Shown here: positions 48,285-57,652 of the stretch, in pieces
Position numbering within the stretch: the first letter of the stretch is position 1
Layout: every line of letters starts with the position of its first letter
Origin: Nocardia fusca NBRC 14340
GTDB lineage: Bacteria > Actinomycetota > Actinomycetes > Mycobacteriales > Mycobacteriaceae
Length of the DNA stretch: 64,000 nt
NCBI RefSeq assembly: GCF_001618425.1
Contig: NZ_BDCU01000018.1
Location: forward strand, 434,001-498,000
Direction: 5' to 3'
Made by a program: the position numbers and the translations under genes
The notes under the pieces: generated by a model
Database searches by the model: none
What the model was told of the DNA's origin: nothing
The model's input: only the letters and a program-made list of their open reading frames with translations

Positions 48285-48984
48285 GCGCGCAGGATACGGC
48301 GCAATCGCGACGTCACGAAACCGGTCGGTCTGTTCGACTCCGGCAAGCCGAGGGAAAAGATGTCGCAAACGCATCGTTTCCTGTCGCTTCCGCCCCTCGG
48401 CCGGGCGCAGCACCACCCGTAGCGTGACGAGCAGCGGTTCGGTCGTACCCCAGCGGCCGTACCGACTATCGTGTGAGTACTCGGAGACCACAGGATGAAC
48501 GGCCGGCCATGACCACTACGCAACTTTCGACCGGTGTGGTCCGCATACTCGCCGTGGGCCACCGCTTCCCGCGGGGCTCACACATTCCCGAGGAATCCAC
48601 CGGCAACCGCGCCTGACCGGAGACTGCCGCTTTCAGGCCGCACGGGGCTCACCTCCTGGGCGAGACAGTGTAAGGCCTGTCCATACCCGCTGTGCGAAGG
48701 CATGGTTGCGGCGCCGAGGGGTGCGTCGCAGCTTTACGTTCGGACACAGCGGGTTCAGCCCACCGAACCAGCGGGTGACGGCAGAGCCGGGGTTCTCGTA
48801 TCGCTTGCGATCAGCCGGGATGCCCGGCCACGCACGCACCGGGTACCGATCGCCATGTTCCGATGCTCACCACATCAACGAGCTGTAAGGACTGCTCCGC
48901 GGCGGCCGCTTCTGCACTACCACAGGCTTACCGTTGACCCGGGTCGCGCGTTCGGCGCCGGATCGGTCACAGCAGGAGTACGGA
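48285..48984. other. 700-bp stretch without a recognisable intact gene
   Basis: A 35-codon ORF at 48510-48617 (MTTTQLSTGVVRILAVGHRF...) and a 68-codon minus-strand ORF at 48633-48839 are present, but neither shows a known domain. Its position, divergent to the GlxA regulator and upstream of a broken P450, suggests the missing 5' part of that P450 was lost here. Confidence 0.3.
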
Positions 48985-49367
48985 CATGAGGAATCACCGC
49001 TGGTTCGCGCCGGCTGCCGCCTGGGGCATTACATTCCGGAGAATACGATGGTCGGCGCGTTCCCCGAGCTGCTCAACCGGGATCCACACCGCTGGCCCGA
49101 ACCTGAGCAATACCGGCCGGAGCGATTCAGTGACCGGCAATCGCCGCGCACGACACAGCTCGGCACCGGGGCTTTCCGATGCCGGCGGGGGAGTTCTCTC
49201 GCCGACTCATCGTCGGCGTCTACGGACACCTGCCGGCCGATCGACCGGCGGACCTGATGGTCCCCGTACCGGAGAAGGTGTGCTGCCGCGTACACCTCAC
49301 CTACCCGTCCACACCCCTCTCCGCCCGGATCATTCCCGTCACTGAGCAGGTCGGCCAAGTGGCGTAG
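48985..49367 (+). pseudogene. Truncated and frameshifted cytochrome P450
   Basis: The plus strand reads EESPLVRAGCRLGHYIPENT, MVGAFPELLNRDPHRWPEPE and QYRPERF, the region of a P450 from the meander into the heme-binding loop (xPxxW/PERF). It then reaches GTGAFRC, where TGC 49180-49182 is the heme-ligand cysteine codon. The expected CPAGEF continues only in the +1-shifted frame (CPAGEFSRRLIVGVYGHLPA to ITEQVGQVA-like end at 49367), as if one C had been lost right after the TGC. The N-terminal 300 or so residues are absent. It is a broken gene, not the 5' part of the intact P450 that follows at 49422. Confidence 0.75.
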
Positions 49368-49421
49368 GTCACACTCGAAAAACGCCTCGGCCACCCCCCT
49401 GAACCCCGAGAAAGAACCGGT

Positions 49422-50780
49422 ATGAGCAGCTCCACCGAAGTCACCTCAGCCCCTGCTGTCCACAAGCCGCCCGCCGCGGGTCTGCGCACGGGTTTGTTCC
49501 GTGATCCCTTCCGCTACCTCATGGATGCCGCCGCCCGGCATGAGGGCCTGGTCCGGGTCGACCCGGGCCTCCTGCACGTCTATGTCGTCAGCCATCCCGA
49601 TTTCGTCCGGCGGATCCTGGTCACGAATGCGGCCAACTATCCGAAGGGCTCGATGATGGCTCCGTTCCGCACCGCATTGGGCAACGGCCTGGTCACCAGC
49701 GAAGGCGATTACTGGAAGCGGCAGCGACGGCTCATGCAGCCCGCGTTCCACAGTGAGCAGTTGCGGGCCATGGAATCCCACATCACCGCATGTGTCGAGC
49801 GCGCGGTCGAACGCTGGCGTCGCACTGCCGCACAGGGCACACCGCTAGACATCATGGAAGAAGGGACCCGGCTCAACGTCGAAATAGTGCTCGGCGCCCT
49901 GTTCAGTACCTCGCTCGACGCCGAACGCGCCGAGCGGCTGCGAGCACTCACCTCCCAAGTATTCGCCGGGCTGGCGTCGAAGGTGTGGACCTTCTTCCTC
50001 CCGGGCTGGCTTCCGTTGCCGGGTGCGACCGCCTATCAACGCGCCGTGGCCGACCTCGACGCCGAGGTCTACCGGCTCATCGCCGAACGACGGGCCGCCG
50101 AGAGCCGGCCCCGAGACCTCCTGGGCCTGCTGCTGGACGCCGAGGACGCCGAGACCGGTGAGCGGATGAGTGATCTTCAGTTGCGGGACGAGGTCTTCAC
50201 CCTGTTCATGTCCGGCTATGAAACCACCGCTACCGGGATAACGTGGATCTCCTACGAACTCGCCCGCCACCCCGAAATCGCCGACGCCATAGTCAGCGAA
50301 CTCGACCGGGTCGGTGTGCGGGGGCTGCCTGCCTTCGCCGAGCTTCCCGAGCTCGAGTACCAGCGCCGCGTGATCGACGAAGCCTTCCGGCTCCATCCAG
50401 CATTCCCGATCTGGTTCCGTACCGCTGTCGACGCCGACACTCTCGGACCGTATCGGTTGCCGAAAAACGCGAGGATAATTCTCAATCCGCACATCACCCA
50501 CCGTGATCCGCGTTTCTGGGAGGATCCCGAAACGTTCGACCCCGACCGGTTCGCTCCCGAGCGCTTCGGCCCCGCCCTTCGGCACGCCTATTACCCTTTC
50601 GGCAAAGGTAGCCGGGTATGTATCGGGGAACGTCTGGCGGTCACCATTACGCAGATGGTGGTCACCGCCCTGGTTCGTCACTTCGAGTTCACGATAGCGG
50701 AGGGTTTCGAGGTGATCCCACGGTACGTGGTCACCTGTCAGCCCAAGGGAGGGTTGCCACTGGCACTCCGGGAACGATGA
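49422..50780 (+). CDS. Cytochrome P450 (intact)
   Basis: 452 residues. Motifs: C-helix WKRQRRLMQPAFHSEQLRAM, I-helix FMSGYETTATGITWISYELA (oxygen-activating ET), K-helix EAFRLHPAFPIWFRTA (ExxR), PERF region DPRFWEDPETFDPDRFAPER and heme loop YYPFGKGSRVCIGERLAV with the ligand Cys400. There is no N-terminal membrane anchor, so it is soluble, as expected for actinobacteria. Sequence style (CYP110/CYP4-like FGxGxRxCIG and RHP motif) resembles fatty-acid or terpene hydroxylases. Redox partners are not encoded nearby. The broken P450 just upstream is a different family member. Confidence 0.93.
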   Translation: MSSSTEVTSAPAVHKPPAAGLRTGLFRDPFRYLMDAAARHEGLVRVDPGLLHVYVVSHPDFVRRILVTNAANYPKGSMMAPFRTALGNGLVTSEGDYWKRQRRLMQPAFHSEQLRAMESHITACVERAVERWRRTAAQGTPLDIMEEGTRLNVEIVLGALFSTSLDAERAERLRALTSQVFAGLASKVWTFFLPGWLPLPGATAYQRAVADLDAEVYRLIAERRAAESRPRDLLGLLLDAEDAETGERMSDLQLRDEVFTLFMSGYETTATGITWISYELARHPEIADAIVSELDRVGVRGLPAFAELPELEYQRRVIDEAFRLHPAFPIWFRTAVDADTLGPYRLPKNARIILNPHITHRDPRFWEDPETFDPDRFAPERFGPALRHAYYPFGKGSRVCIGERLAVTITQMVVTALVRHFEFTIAEGFEVIPRYVVTCQPKGGLPLALRER

Positions 50781-50803
50781 GCGGGCGGGCACTCCACCAT
50801 GCG

Positions 50804-51472
50804 CTATCCGTTCGGCACGAGCAGCCGCAATTGCCCGACGGGTCCGGCAGTGCGTGGCGCGCACCCGGCCGAAGTGCCCCCACCGGGCGCTCGAGCGCAT
50901 ACGACGTCTATGCCGCACGTATCCCGGCCTCGATGCCCGATTACCTCCACGAGTTCGAATTCCTTCTGGGTGAGATCGACTCGGGCATCACCGACAGTGA
51001 CCTCACGCGCCCCCAGATCCACTCGAACGTCGCCGGTGACGACAACCCGATCGGCCCCGGCATGGTCGACCGGGTTGGCTCGCCGGACCACCGCCTCGAG
51101 CCGGGCGATCAGTTCGGCGACTCTCGGTGGCTTCACCAGGTAGTCGTCGGCGCCGATACGCAGCCCGCGCACCACACTGCGTTCGTCGTCGCGCGCGGTC
51201 AGGATGACCACCGGGACGGTGCTCACCTCGCGCAGTTTGCGCAGCACATCCAGCCCATCACCGTCGGGTAAACCGAGGTCCAGGACCACGGCGTCGTAAT
51301 TGCGATGCCCGAGAAGTAGGTCCGCACCGCGGCTCTTGCGCTCCGCGCGGTAGCCGTATTCCTCGAGAACCTCGACCAGCGCGTCGCCGACATCGTCATC
51401 GTCCTCGACCACACCGAACCGGATCCTCCGGCCTTCCGGCGTCTCCCTATCCGCCACCGATTCGGCCGTCAT
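50804..51472 (-). pseudogene. Response regulator (OmpR-type), truncated in the DNA-binding domain
   Basis: From ATG 51472 the receiver domain is complete: FGVVEDDDDVGDALVEVLEE (acidic pocket), VVLDLGLPDGDGLDVLRKLR with phospho-acceptor Asp65, VVILTARDDERSVVRGLRIG and DDYLVKPPRV with the conserved Lys. The winged helix begins normally (VVTGDVRVDLGAREVTVGDA, RVDLTQKEFELVEVIGHRG). It then passes into about 40 unrelated residues rich in Ala, Gly and Pro and stops at 50804, without the recognition helix and wing. A deletion or frameshift near 50930 has removed the DNA-binding end. No histidine kinase gene is adjacent. Confidence 0.72.
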
Positions 51473-51788
51473 CGCGCTGTTCGGCCTGCCTGCCGCGTCT
51501 CCGGTCACGAACACCTTCTCCTTCAGGCCAGGGCAGATCGCCGTCGAACCGATCGAATGCACTGCGCCCATATTCTCCGATACGAGTTACCCGGAAACCG
51601 GCCGATCCCGTCCATCCCAGCGGCCGTACCTACGGTGGGCCGCGGAGGGCACGACATGTGGATCCATCGGTTCGCGACCGAGGACGAGCCATCAGTCTGC
51701 ACCCTGGAACGCCTCAGTGTGTCCTCGTTTCGGGACCTCGTCCAGAGTTTACGGGCAGTTGACATCCTCATAGCGGGAGTACCAGAGG
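51473..51788. other. 316-bp stretch without a recognisable gene
   Basis: Located between the truncated response regulator and the suppressor-of-fused gene. Short open frames on both strands lack recognisable motifs. It may be the promoter region of the response regulator gene plus remnant sequence. Confidence 0.3.
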
Positions 51789-52406
51789 TCAGGCGATCAG
51801 ACTGGCACGGGCGGTATCGGTGACCCACAGCGGAAGACATGGCGCGATCCGCTCCAGTAATGCCGCCGCGCGGCCGCCCTGGGCAGCGGCGAATTCATCC
51901 GCGGTAATCCCGACCACCTGCAAGAACTTCAGTTCTCCGTGCGGTGTATCAATCGTCGCGAGCTCGGGGTCCTCGATGAATACGAGACCGCGTACGGCGC
52001 TCTCCGGGCGATCGGGGTCGATCCCGGCGCTCACCTTCATCGTATGTCCCGGCGCGAACCATTTACCCGAATCGAAGACATAACGACCGAGGCTCTGCAG
52101 CAGTTCTGCCGGCCACAGTGGCGGCGCAGAGCCGTCCGCGACCAGGGCGGCGCGAACAGTGAACTCGAAACCCCAGCCCGATACCTCCGAATTCGCGGAC
52201 TCTTTTTCGTACAGCTCCGACATCCCGTAACCGATATAGTGCCAGTGCGGTGTAGGCGATTCCCGAGGGTAAATGCTGATTCCATCGAGCGGGTCGGGAC
52301 CGCCGAGCCGCCACGGGTGCTGCGTCCCCAGATGAAATGGCGCATCGTGTCCGTACAAGCCGGACAGCGCTCGGTCGATGGCATCCCAACCCTGCGAGTC
52401 ACTCAC
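51789..52406 (-). CDS. Suppressor-of-fused (SUFU) domain protein
   Basis: 205 residues from GTG 52406 (SDSQGWDAIDRALSGLYG); an upstream in-frame start at 52493 is possible. The SUFU fold is recognised from GWDAIDRAL, HPWRLGGPDPLDGISIYPRE, PHWHYIGYGMSELYEKESAN and VSGWGFEFTVRA. In animals SUFU is a Hedgehog-pathway protein. Bacterial members are small, of unknown role, and sometimes accompany polymorphic toxins as immunity-like proteins. No toxin gene is recognisable beside it. It lies between two decayed genes and is itself intact. Confidence 0.85.
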   Translation of the reverse strand: MSDSQGWDAIDRALSGLYGHDAPFHLGTQHPWRLGGPDPLDGISIYPRESPTPHWHYIGYGMSELYEKESANSEVSGWGFEFTVRAALVADGSAPPLWPAELLQSLGRYVFDSGKWFAPGHTMKVSAGIDPDRPESAVRGLVFIEDPELATIDTPHGELKFLQVVGITADEFAAAQGGRAAALLERIAPCLPLWVTDTARASLIA

Positions 52407-52756
52407 CGGCAGAACGGTACTCGACCACTCGGGCCATCCGAACGTATCTCGGGTCAGTTGTTTGTAAATTCGCCGACCCCCGCAGATGGCCACATGCCGT
52501 CGCGATGAAACGGTCTCGACGCCCCCTCTACGCGACTATCTCCGAGCGGTTCGAACACCCCGGACGCGCCGGTCACACCGCAACCGATGCGGACTTTGTT
52601 CGTAGTTTCGGAACAGCCGCCGAGGGCACCGCGGCGGTTCTCGGCAATCGATAGGCGGGCCGTCGAAGGTGCGCTGATCTCGGACTGTTCGTGACGCGGG
52701 TTGTCCCGCGTTGTGCTGGCAGGACGGTTCGAAGATATCGAGGAGCGCGGCGACCC
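52407..52756. other. 350-bp stretch without a recognisable gene
   Basis: Between the divergent SUFU and TAXI-type genes. No convincing coding sequence; probably promoter regions for both directions. Confidence 0.3.
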
Positions 52757-53220
52757 ATGTTCGGCAGCGCTGCCCGCGTGACCCTCCTCGATCGGCGCAG
52801 AATACTCCACCTGGCAACAGCAACCTTGGCTTTTACCGTGGCAGCAGCCTGCGGCGACAACGCGCGACACCGGATCCGGCTCGGCTCCGGGCTCGCAGGC
52901 GGGCTGTTCCACGAATTCGGGAACACACTGGCCGCGGCTGCCGAGCGCTCGCCGACTGTCCGGATCACTCCGGTACCCACCGCCGGATCGGTGAAGAATC
53001 TGGAACTGCTCGAAAGCGGTGCCGTCGACGCGGCGCTCACACTCGCCGATACCGCCGCGGCCACCAACAGCCGGGGACTGGCGGTAGGACGGCTCTACGA
53101 GAGTTACATCCATTTGGCCGTGCACGTCGACAGCCCCGTCCGGCACATAGGTGATCTGCGGGGTACCCGGGTGGATGTAGGCGTGGCCGGGTCCGGGGCG
53201 GCAAACAACCGCCGATGCCT
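52757..53220 (+). pseudogene. TAXI-family TRAP transporter binding protein, truncated
   Basis: From ATG 52757 a lipoprotein-like signal (ILHLATATLAFTVAAACGD) precedes RIRLGSGLAGGLFHEFGNTL, AAAAERSPTVRITPVPTAGS and VKNLELLESGAVDAALTLAD. This is the N-terminal lobe of TAXI (TRAP-associated extracytoplasmic immunogenic) solute-binding proteins, up to DLRGTRVDVGVAGSGAA. After about residue 150 the frame continues to 53491 through residues with no similarity to the family, so the second lobe is missing. No TRAP membrane component is nearby; in actinobacteria TAXI proteins often accompany a two-component system, and a truncated response regulator is 1.3 kb away. Confidence 0.6.
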
Positions 53221-53450
53221 CGACGACGCCATCGGATGGCCCCGTCTCGCGGGCAACGGCCATCGCGTCACTCAGTGGGCTGACGCGCGGAGTGTCCAGC
53301 CACTCGTTATGCAGTCGGGGGCAGTTTTACTGGCGAATTCCTCCCACGCCAGGTCGCCGATCCACGCGAGACAAAACCGAGGGCCCGGCACACATTCCGT
53401 GATTCGGTCGGCCGTGGTCGTCATCGGACTACCGCGCGGCACAACACGGA

Positions 53451-54427
53451 TCACCGAGCAGCGCGCACACCCCGGATCTCGGCGACGCTGAGACCGCGGC
53501 GGCGGCGGATCAGCGCCCTGAGCGCCCCGCCACTGAGGTAGCCGACCTCCGAAGCGATAGCGTCGACTGTCAGCGTGGTGGCACGCAACAGGTACACCGC
53601 CCGCTCCAGCCGGATATCGTCGGCGAAGTCCTTCGGTGACATCGCCAGGTCCGCCCGCACCGCGCGCTGCAGGCTGCGTTGGTGACACCCAGTTCGCGGG
53701 CGGCCGTGGCGATGAGGAACTGGTCGGAGATATGTTCGCGCACCCACCGTTCGAATGCCGCGATCAGTGGATTTCCCCGGGCCATGACCTCGGGGACGAT
53801 GAACTGCGACTGAGTCGTCCGGTTGCCCATGGTGAGGAACCGCGACGCACGTTCCGCCAGGTCGGGACTGGCCCGATGGATCAGCGACAATGCCAAGTCG
53901 AGATGCGAGAGGACGGCGCCCGCGGTGGTGACCTGGTTGCCGTGGCACAGGATGCGGCTCTCGTCCAGTTGCACACGTGGGTACCGCCGGCGGAAGCTCG
54001 GGCCGAGCCACCAGCTCGTGGTGGCCGGCGATCCGTCCAGCACGCCGGCTTCGGCGAGAAAATATGTTCCGGTGCAGGCGGCGGCCAGATGCACCCCGCC
54101 GAGCCGGGCGCCACGCAGCTGATCGAGCACCGGCGCGTTCGCCGCGTCGGATACCAGATCGACCAGTGCCTCCGCCCCCAGAACGTTCACCGCGGGAATA
54201 ATCATGGTATCAATTGGCTGCCCGGATAATTCGGACAGCGGCGTCGTGGGGATGATATGGCCGCGTGCCGAGTGCACACTCGAGCCGAGCGAAACGGTGT
54301 GGATCGTCCACTCCGCCGGGGGTCGTTCCATCTCGGTGCGTAGCGCGTCTGCCATATCGAACGCCTCCAGTACCGCGCTCAGGCCGAAATCTGCCACACC
54401 GTCCACGACGAAAACCGCCAACCGCAT
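53451..54427 (-). pseudogene. GlxA-family AraC-type regulator, broken by a one-base deletion
   Basis: From ATG 54427 the first two thirds are intact: MRLAVFVVDGVADFGLSAVL, HLAAACTGTYFLAEAGVLDG, TTSWWLGPSFRRRYPRVQLD and HISDQFLIATAARELGVT. The frame then becomes nonsense (NAACSARC...). The shifted frame continues exactly with RSLQRAVRADLAMSPKDFAD, DIRLERAVYLLRATTLTVDA and IASEVGYLSGGALRALIRRR to a stop at 53451. Alignment with the intact paralogue at 47310 shows one missing C between 53680 and 53681 (plus strand GCGTTGGTGAC against GCGTTCGGTGAC). It is a recent inactivation or a sequencing error. Confidence 0.88.
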
Positions 54428-54578
54428 GTCGGGAATCGTATTGAATGTGTCGCGTCCGGCAGTGTCCAACCCCACACATCGCCCGTAATCTCGAGGCCCA
54501 TCAACGGCGGACACCCGACCGAGTCATCGTGGCGACTCTCCGGGTAGCGAACCGACCCGCCCCGGACCTGGGACAGAC

Positions 54579-55259
54579 ATGCTTGCTACCGCACGCGGAG
54601 ACTCCGCGAACACCCGAAGAGAACGGGCACGCACGGCGAACACCACGGAATACCACCTACCCGCCGGAGGTGCCCAGCCCTGCCCTGAGCACCCGGGCAC
54701 CGAAGTGGCCCGGGCGCCCGTTCCAGCGCATACCATCGGGTGGACGGCACAGACGCTTCCCGTTCCGGACCGAGTACCCGCCGATACCGACCCGGGTGCC
54801 GAACATCCTCTCGATCCGGCGGATCTTCCCAACGCCGACGCTCTGATCTGCGCACTCGCCGGCCGGCCTCCGGAATGCGACCTGTGCCGATCTGCCCACG
54901 CACTCGTCGAGCTCCACCGCAGCGTCGCGAAGACGGCGGAACGGACGGAGCCCTTCCGCACACGCAGGATCGCCCTCATCCTGGGTATCGATCACTGGGC
55001 TCGCCGGCTACCACCGCCACGACCCGGCGCGCGGCCCCACCCCGAGAGCCTCGGGCAACTCATCGATCGCCTCGCTACCGCAGCAGCATCCGCATTCCAT
55101 CTCCTGATGACCGATGACGTCACCGGCGACCGGATGCACGCCGCGTGGACCAGGCTCGCCGAGCTCGAACTCGACTACGCGGACCTGCTCGGCGATCTTC
55201 GCAGCGGCCGCCGCTACCTACCGCACGTCGCTGTGTGGACGGAGTCGGGCGAAGGCTGA
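54579..55259 (+). CDS. DUF4254-type protein
   Basis: 226 residues from ATG 54579; the first 85 are disordered and Pro/Thr-rich. The folded part has the DUF4254 pattern of Nocardia: DALICALAGRPPECDLCRSA, HALVELHRSVAKTAERTEPF, RTRRIALILGIDHWARRLPP and SLGQLIDRLATAAASAFHLL, then WTRLAELELDYADLLGDL. The family is a helical bundle of unknown role, usually with a WH or DIDxW segment. The extended N-terminus is unusual, and the real start could be further downstream. Confidence 0.72.
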   Translation: MLATARGDSANTRRERARTANTTEYHLPAGGAQPCPEHPGTEVARAPVPAHTIGWTAQTLPVPDRVPADTDPGAEHPLDPADLPNADALICALAGRPPECDLCRSAHALVELHRSVAKTAERTEPFRTRRIALILGIDHWARRLPPPRPGARPHPESLGQLIDRLATAAASAFHLLMTDDVTGDRMHAAWTRLAELELDYADLLGDLRSGRRYLPHVAVWTESGEG

Positions 55260-55438
55260 TCCGTGGCCGAAGCGACCCCATTTTTGTCGCATCCGGCACT
55301 CGGCACCCGGCAGTCGCCACCGGTACGCTCGGTCCACCTTTGCGGCAGGCCCGGCCACACCCGGGCCCCGGGCGGGCGCGATCGCGCCGAGATCTCCCTC
55401 CGCTCGACCCATGGATACGGAAGGCGCAGGTTGGTTCG

Positions 55439-55696
55439 ATGACCGGTTTACAGATTGCGGCCGCCGTGGTCGTCTGTGCCGATATCGGCATCGTGTTCGC
55501 CGCCCTGCTCTGGCCGGATTCACACGAGAACGAGCAATCCGACCACCGTACGGCAATTCTTGTCACCGCCTTGCCACCCGGCCCGGGAGAACCTGCCCGG
55601 CCACTGCGCGGTCCCGGCCGTACCAAGCTCGTGAGGGCACTCCTCGGGAACTTGTGTGCGTACGCCCAGCGACACGTTCGCCGACATTCGATGTAG
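55439..55696 (+). CDS. Small single-helix membrane protein
   Basis: 85 residues from ATG 55439. One transmembrane segment (GLQIAAAVVVCADIGIVFAA) and a basic cytoplasmic tail (PLRGPGRTKLVRALLGNLCA). No family is recognised. It precedes a decayed type VII secretion-associated gene. Confidence 0.45.
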   Translation: MTGLQIAAAVVVCADIGIVFAALLWPDSHENEQSDHRTAILVTALPPGPGEPARPLRGPGRTKLVRALLGNLCAYAQRHVRRHSM

Positions 55697-55699
55697 ATT

Positions 55700-56268
55700 T
55701 TCGGTGCCGATCCTCTCGCAGGTGATGCAGATGGCGCCCAGCGTCGTCGATGCCGCCACCACAGGAGTCCAGGCGTCGGCCGGAAGCATCGCAGGATCGC
55801 AACTGCCCGCGCCCACGGACTTTCGACTCGCACCACGCAGATCAGTCCCCGACGCGGGCGCCGCGAGCCGACCGGGGGCCCGGGCAGCGGAGGTCCGATG
55901 GGTCCCGGCGGCGAACCCCCGCTGCCCCGGCACGGCCGCTCGCCCCCTGGACCGGCGCCTCCGTGCCCGCCGGTACCGGTTCCACACCGTCTTCTGCGGC
56001 CACGTCCACGGCGGTTTCCCCGGCCGCGTCGCCGATGCGAAACAGTGGGCCGGGATTCATGCCTCCCGGTGGAACCGCCGGGGCAATGGCACGCGGAGCC
56101 GGTGAATCGACAACTAATTCCCTGCAAGGGCAATTGATCACCGGACAGCACGGCAACGCAGTCGTGGGCGATTTCCAGACAGCCACTCCGCCGGTGATCG
56201 GCGCCGCCGACAGCACATCGGGACCAGCGCTCGACAGGCCTCCGCCCGACAAAGCACTCACTCTGTGA
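55700..56268 (+). pseudogene. Frameshifted remnant of a Gly/Pro-rich, probably type VII secretion-associated protein
   Basis: Three successive plus-strand frames each carry a piece: FSVPILSQVMQMAPSVVDAA, TTGVQASAGSIAGSQLPAPT (to about 55820); a Gly/Pro-rich middle GSGGPMGPGGEPPLPRHGRS (about 55885-55945); and a clear C-terminus MPPGGTAGAMARGAGESTTN, SLQGQLITGQHGNAVVGDFQ, TATPPVIGAADSTSGP ending DKALTL at 56268. Such Ala/Ser helical plus Gly-rich plus ITGQHGNAVVG-type tails occur in nocardial proteins encoded near ESX genes. N-terminal truncation and two frame changes make it non-functional. Confidence 0.45.
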
Positions 56269-56532
56269 ACCCGGCAAGGACGCTATGGAAGATGATCCTG
56301 ACCAGGCTCGGACCGCCGCCCTGACCTCGACGCACTCGCCGATCGTCGGTGCACCCGCTGCGCGACGAAGCTCCTCTCCTGCGATCCGGGCCCGTCGGCA
56401 GCGACGAGGTCTCCGCACGAGCCGCGCAGACTGTGAGCCGAGTCGCTGATTCCTACACCGAGGCCGGTGATCTCGTAGTCCGCGAAATGCGGACCACCCG
56501 GTCCAGCAAGATCTTGGTCTCTTCCGGCCGGA

Positions 56533-56859
56533 TCAACTCGGCTGTTCGGCGTCCACTGACACGTCGATCCGACCTCGGTCTCCGGTGGCCTCGGTAACCA
56601 CGACAGTGGCTCCGATAACCGTTCCGTCGCCCCGCCGCAATATGCAGCGGGTCAGTGCGTGTGCCTCGATCTGTAGCGGGCTCGGGCAATCGACCGCAAC
56701 AATCTCCATATCGCCCTCTTGCTGGAGCAGATGTTCGACCGTGCGCTCCAGATCTGTTCGTCCGAAGCAATGGGCGGTCGGACTCATCGAGCACACACAG
56801 GCGCCGAGCGACAGCGCACAGCCGACGGCCAGTAGCACCGGGAGTGCGATGATGCGCAC
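56533..56859 (-). CDS. DUF4333-type lipoprotein
   Basis: 108 residues from GTG 56859 with AAGGAG directly upstream. The signal peptide ALPVLLAVGCALSLGACVCS ends in a lipobox (LGAC). The mature domain includes GRTDLERTVEHLLQQEGDME, IVAVDCPSPLQIEAHALTRC and ILRRGDGTVIGATVVVTEAT, with two cysteines spaced as in the DUF4333 fold. It is likely surface-lipidated; function unknown. About 185 bases upstream of its 3' end on the other strand a short helical ORF (56349 on) resembles WXG/EspC-like sequences but is too degraded to call. Confidence 0.78.
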   Translation of the reverse strand: MRIIALPVLLAVGCALSLGACVCSMSPTAHCFGRTDLERTVEHLLQQEGDMEIVAVDCPSPLQIEAHALTRCILRRGDGTVIGATVVVTEATGDRGRIDVSVDAEQPS

Positions 56860-57652
56860 GAGAACTCCTTGCGAAAAGGCGGATTTCCCGTGATGTTTCC
56901 GAGCGGAGCCCGGAGCACACGGGAAGGTAATGAACGCAGAATGACCGCTCGCACTTGGTACTCGCTTAATTGTTCCTTTGCAGGCCGCCTGATCGATTGA
57001 ATCGGCCCGAAGAATTCGATGGCTTGCGGACCGGGATATTCCAGCTCCGCTCGTCGGTCCGCCCACGCGACTCAGCGGCGGGAATTACGTTCCACAATGT
57101 CGCAGACACCGGTAACCCGACGGCTCCGGGCCCGGGAAACCCGCGGCGGATCGCCTCTCACCGTGCCGATCGACGGCCGATGTTTCCTTCGCCTGGCCGG
57201 TCGCGGACAGGCCGACCCCGTGTGCGAGTGCGGCTACAGTGTCGACGGGGGTGATGGTTCGTGCCGGTCGAGCGGGGTGGCGCCGCGCGATCGCGCGCTT
57301 CGGCAACGACGGCGCCCCCTCGACCGACGCAGCGAACCGGCGACCGGTTGGATCTCAGGGCGATGGACAGCCGACCGGCTGATCCGGCGCCGGGGCCGGG
57401 GCCGGGCTGCCGGAACCACTGACTTTCCGCCGCAACGACGTCTCCCCGATTGCGGTGATCAGTCGAGATGTCGCGGTCTGTACCGGCCAATCGTGTACAG
57501 GAATCATGTGGCACGTGCAACGCAAACGAGGTGGGTCCGGCCGGCGGCGAGACGGTTCACGACCGGGAGGTACCCACCCCGCATCGACAGAGGACGTCGG
57601 TGCCGCGGCCGACCGGAATCCGAAGTCCCGGCGGCGAGCGCGGGAGCCCGGA
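56860..57652. other. 793-bp stretch without a recognisable gene
   Basis: Several open frames of 70-260 codons run through it because of the high GC content, but none has a domain, signal peptide or ribosome-binding site. The first 150 bases are less GC-rich and probably carry the promoter of the DUF4333 gene. Confidence 0.35.

Noticed and set aside
48633..48839. Minus-strand ORF of 68 codons (YENPGSAVTRWFGGLNPLCP...)
   Set aside because: The composition is protein-like, but no family or ribosome-binding site could be recognised, and it lies among broken genes.
56349..56597. Possible WXG100/EspC-like small gene
   Set aside because: Helical pattern only; no WXG motif, no start signal, and the C-terminal half does not fit. 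Mentioned only as a possible remnant.
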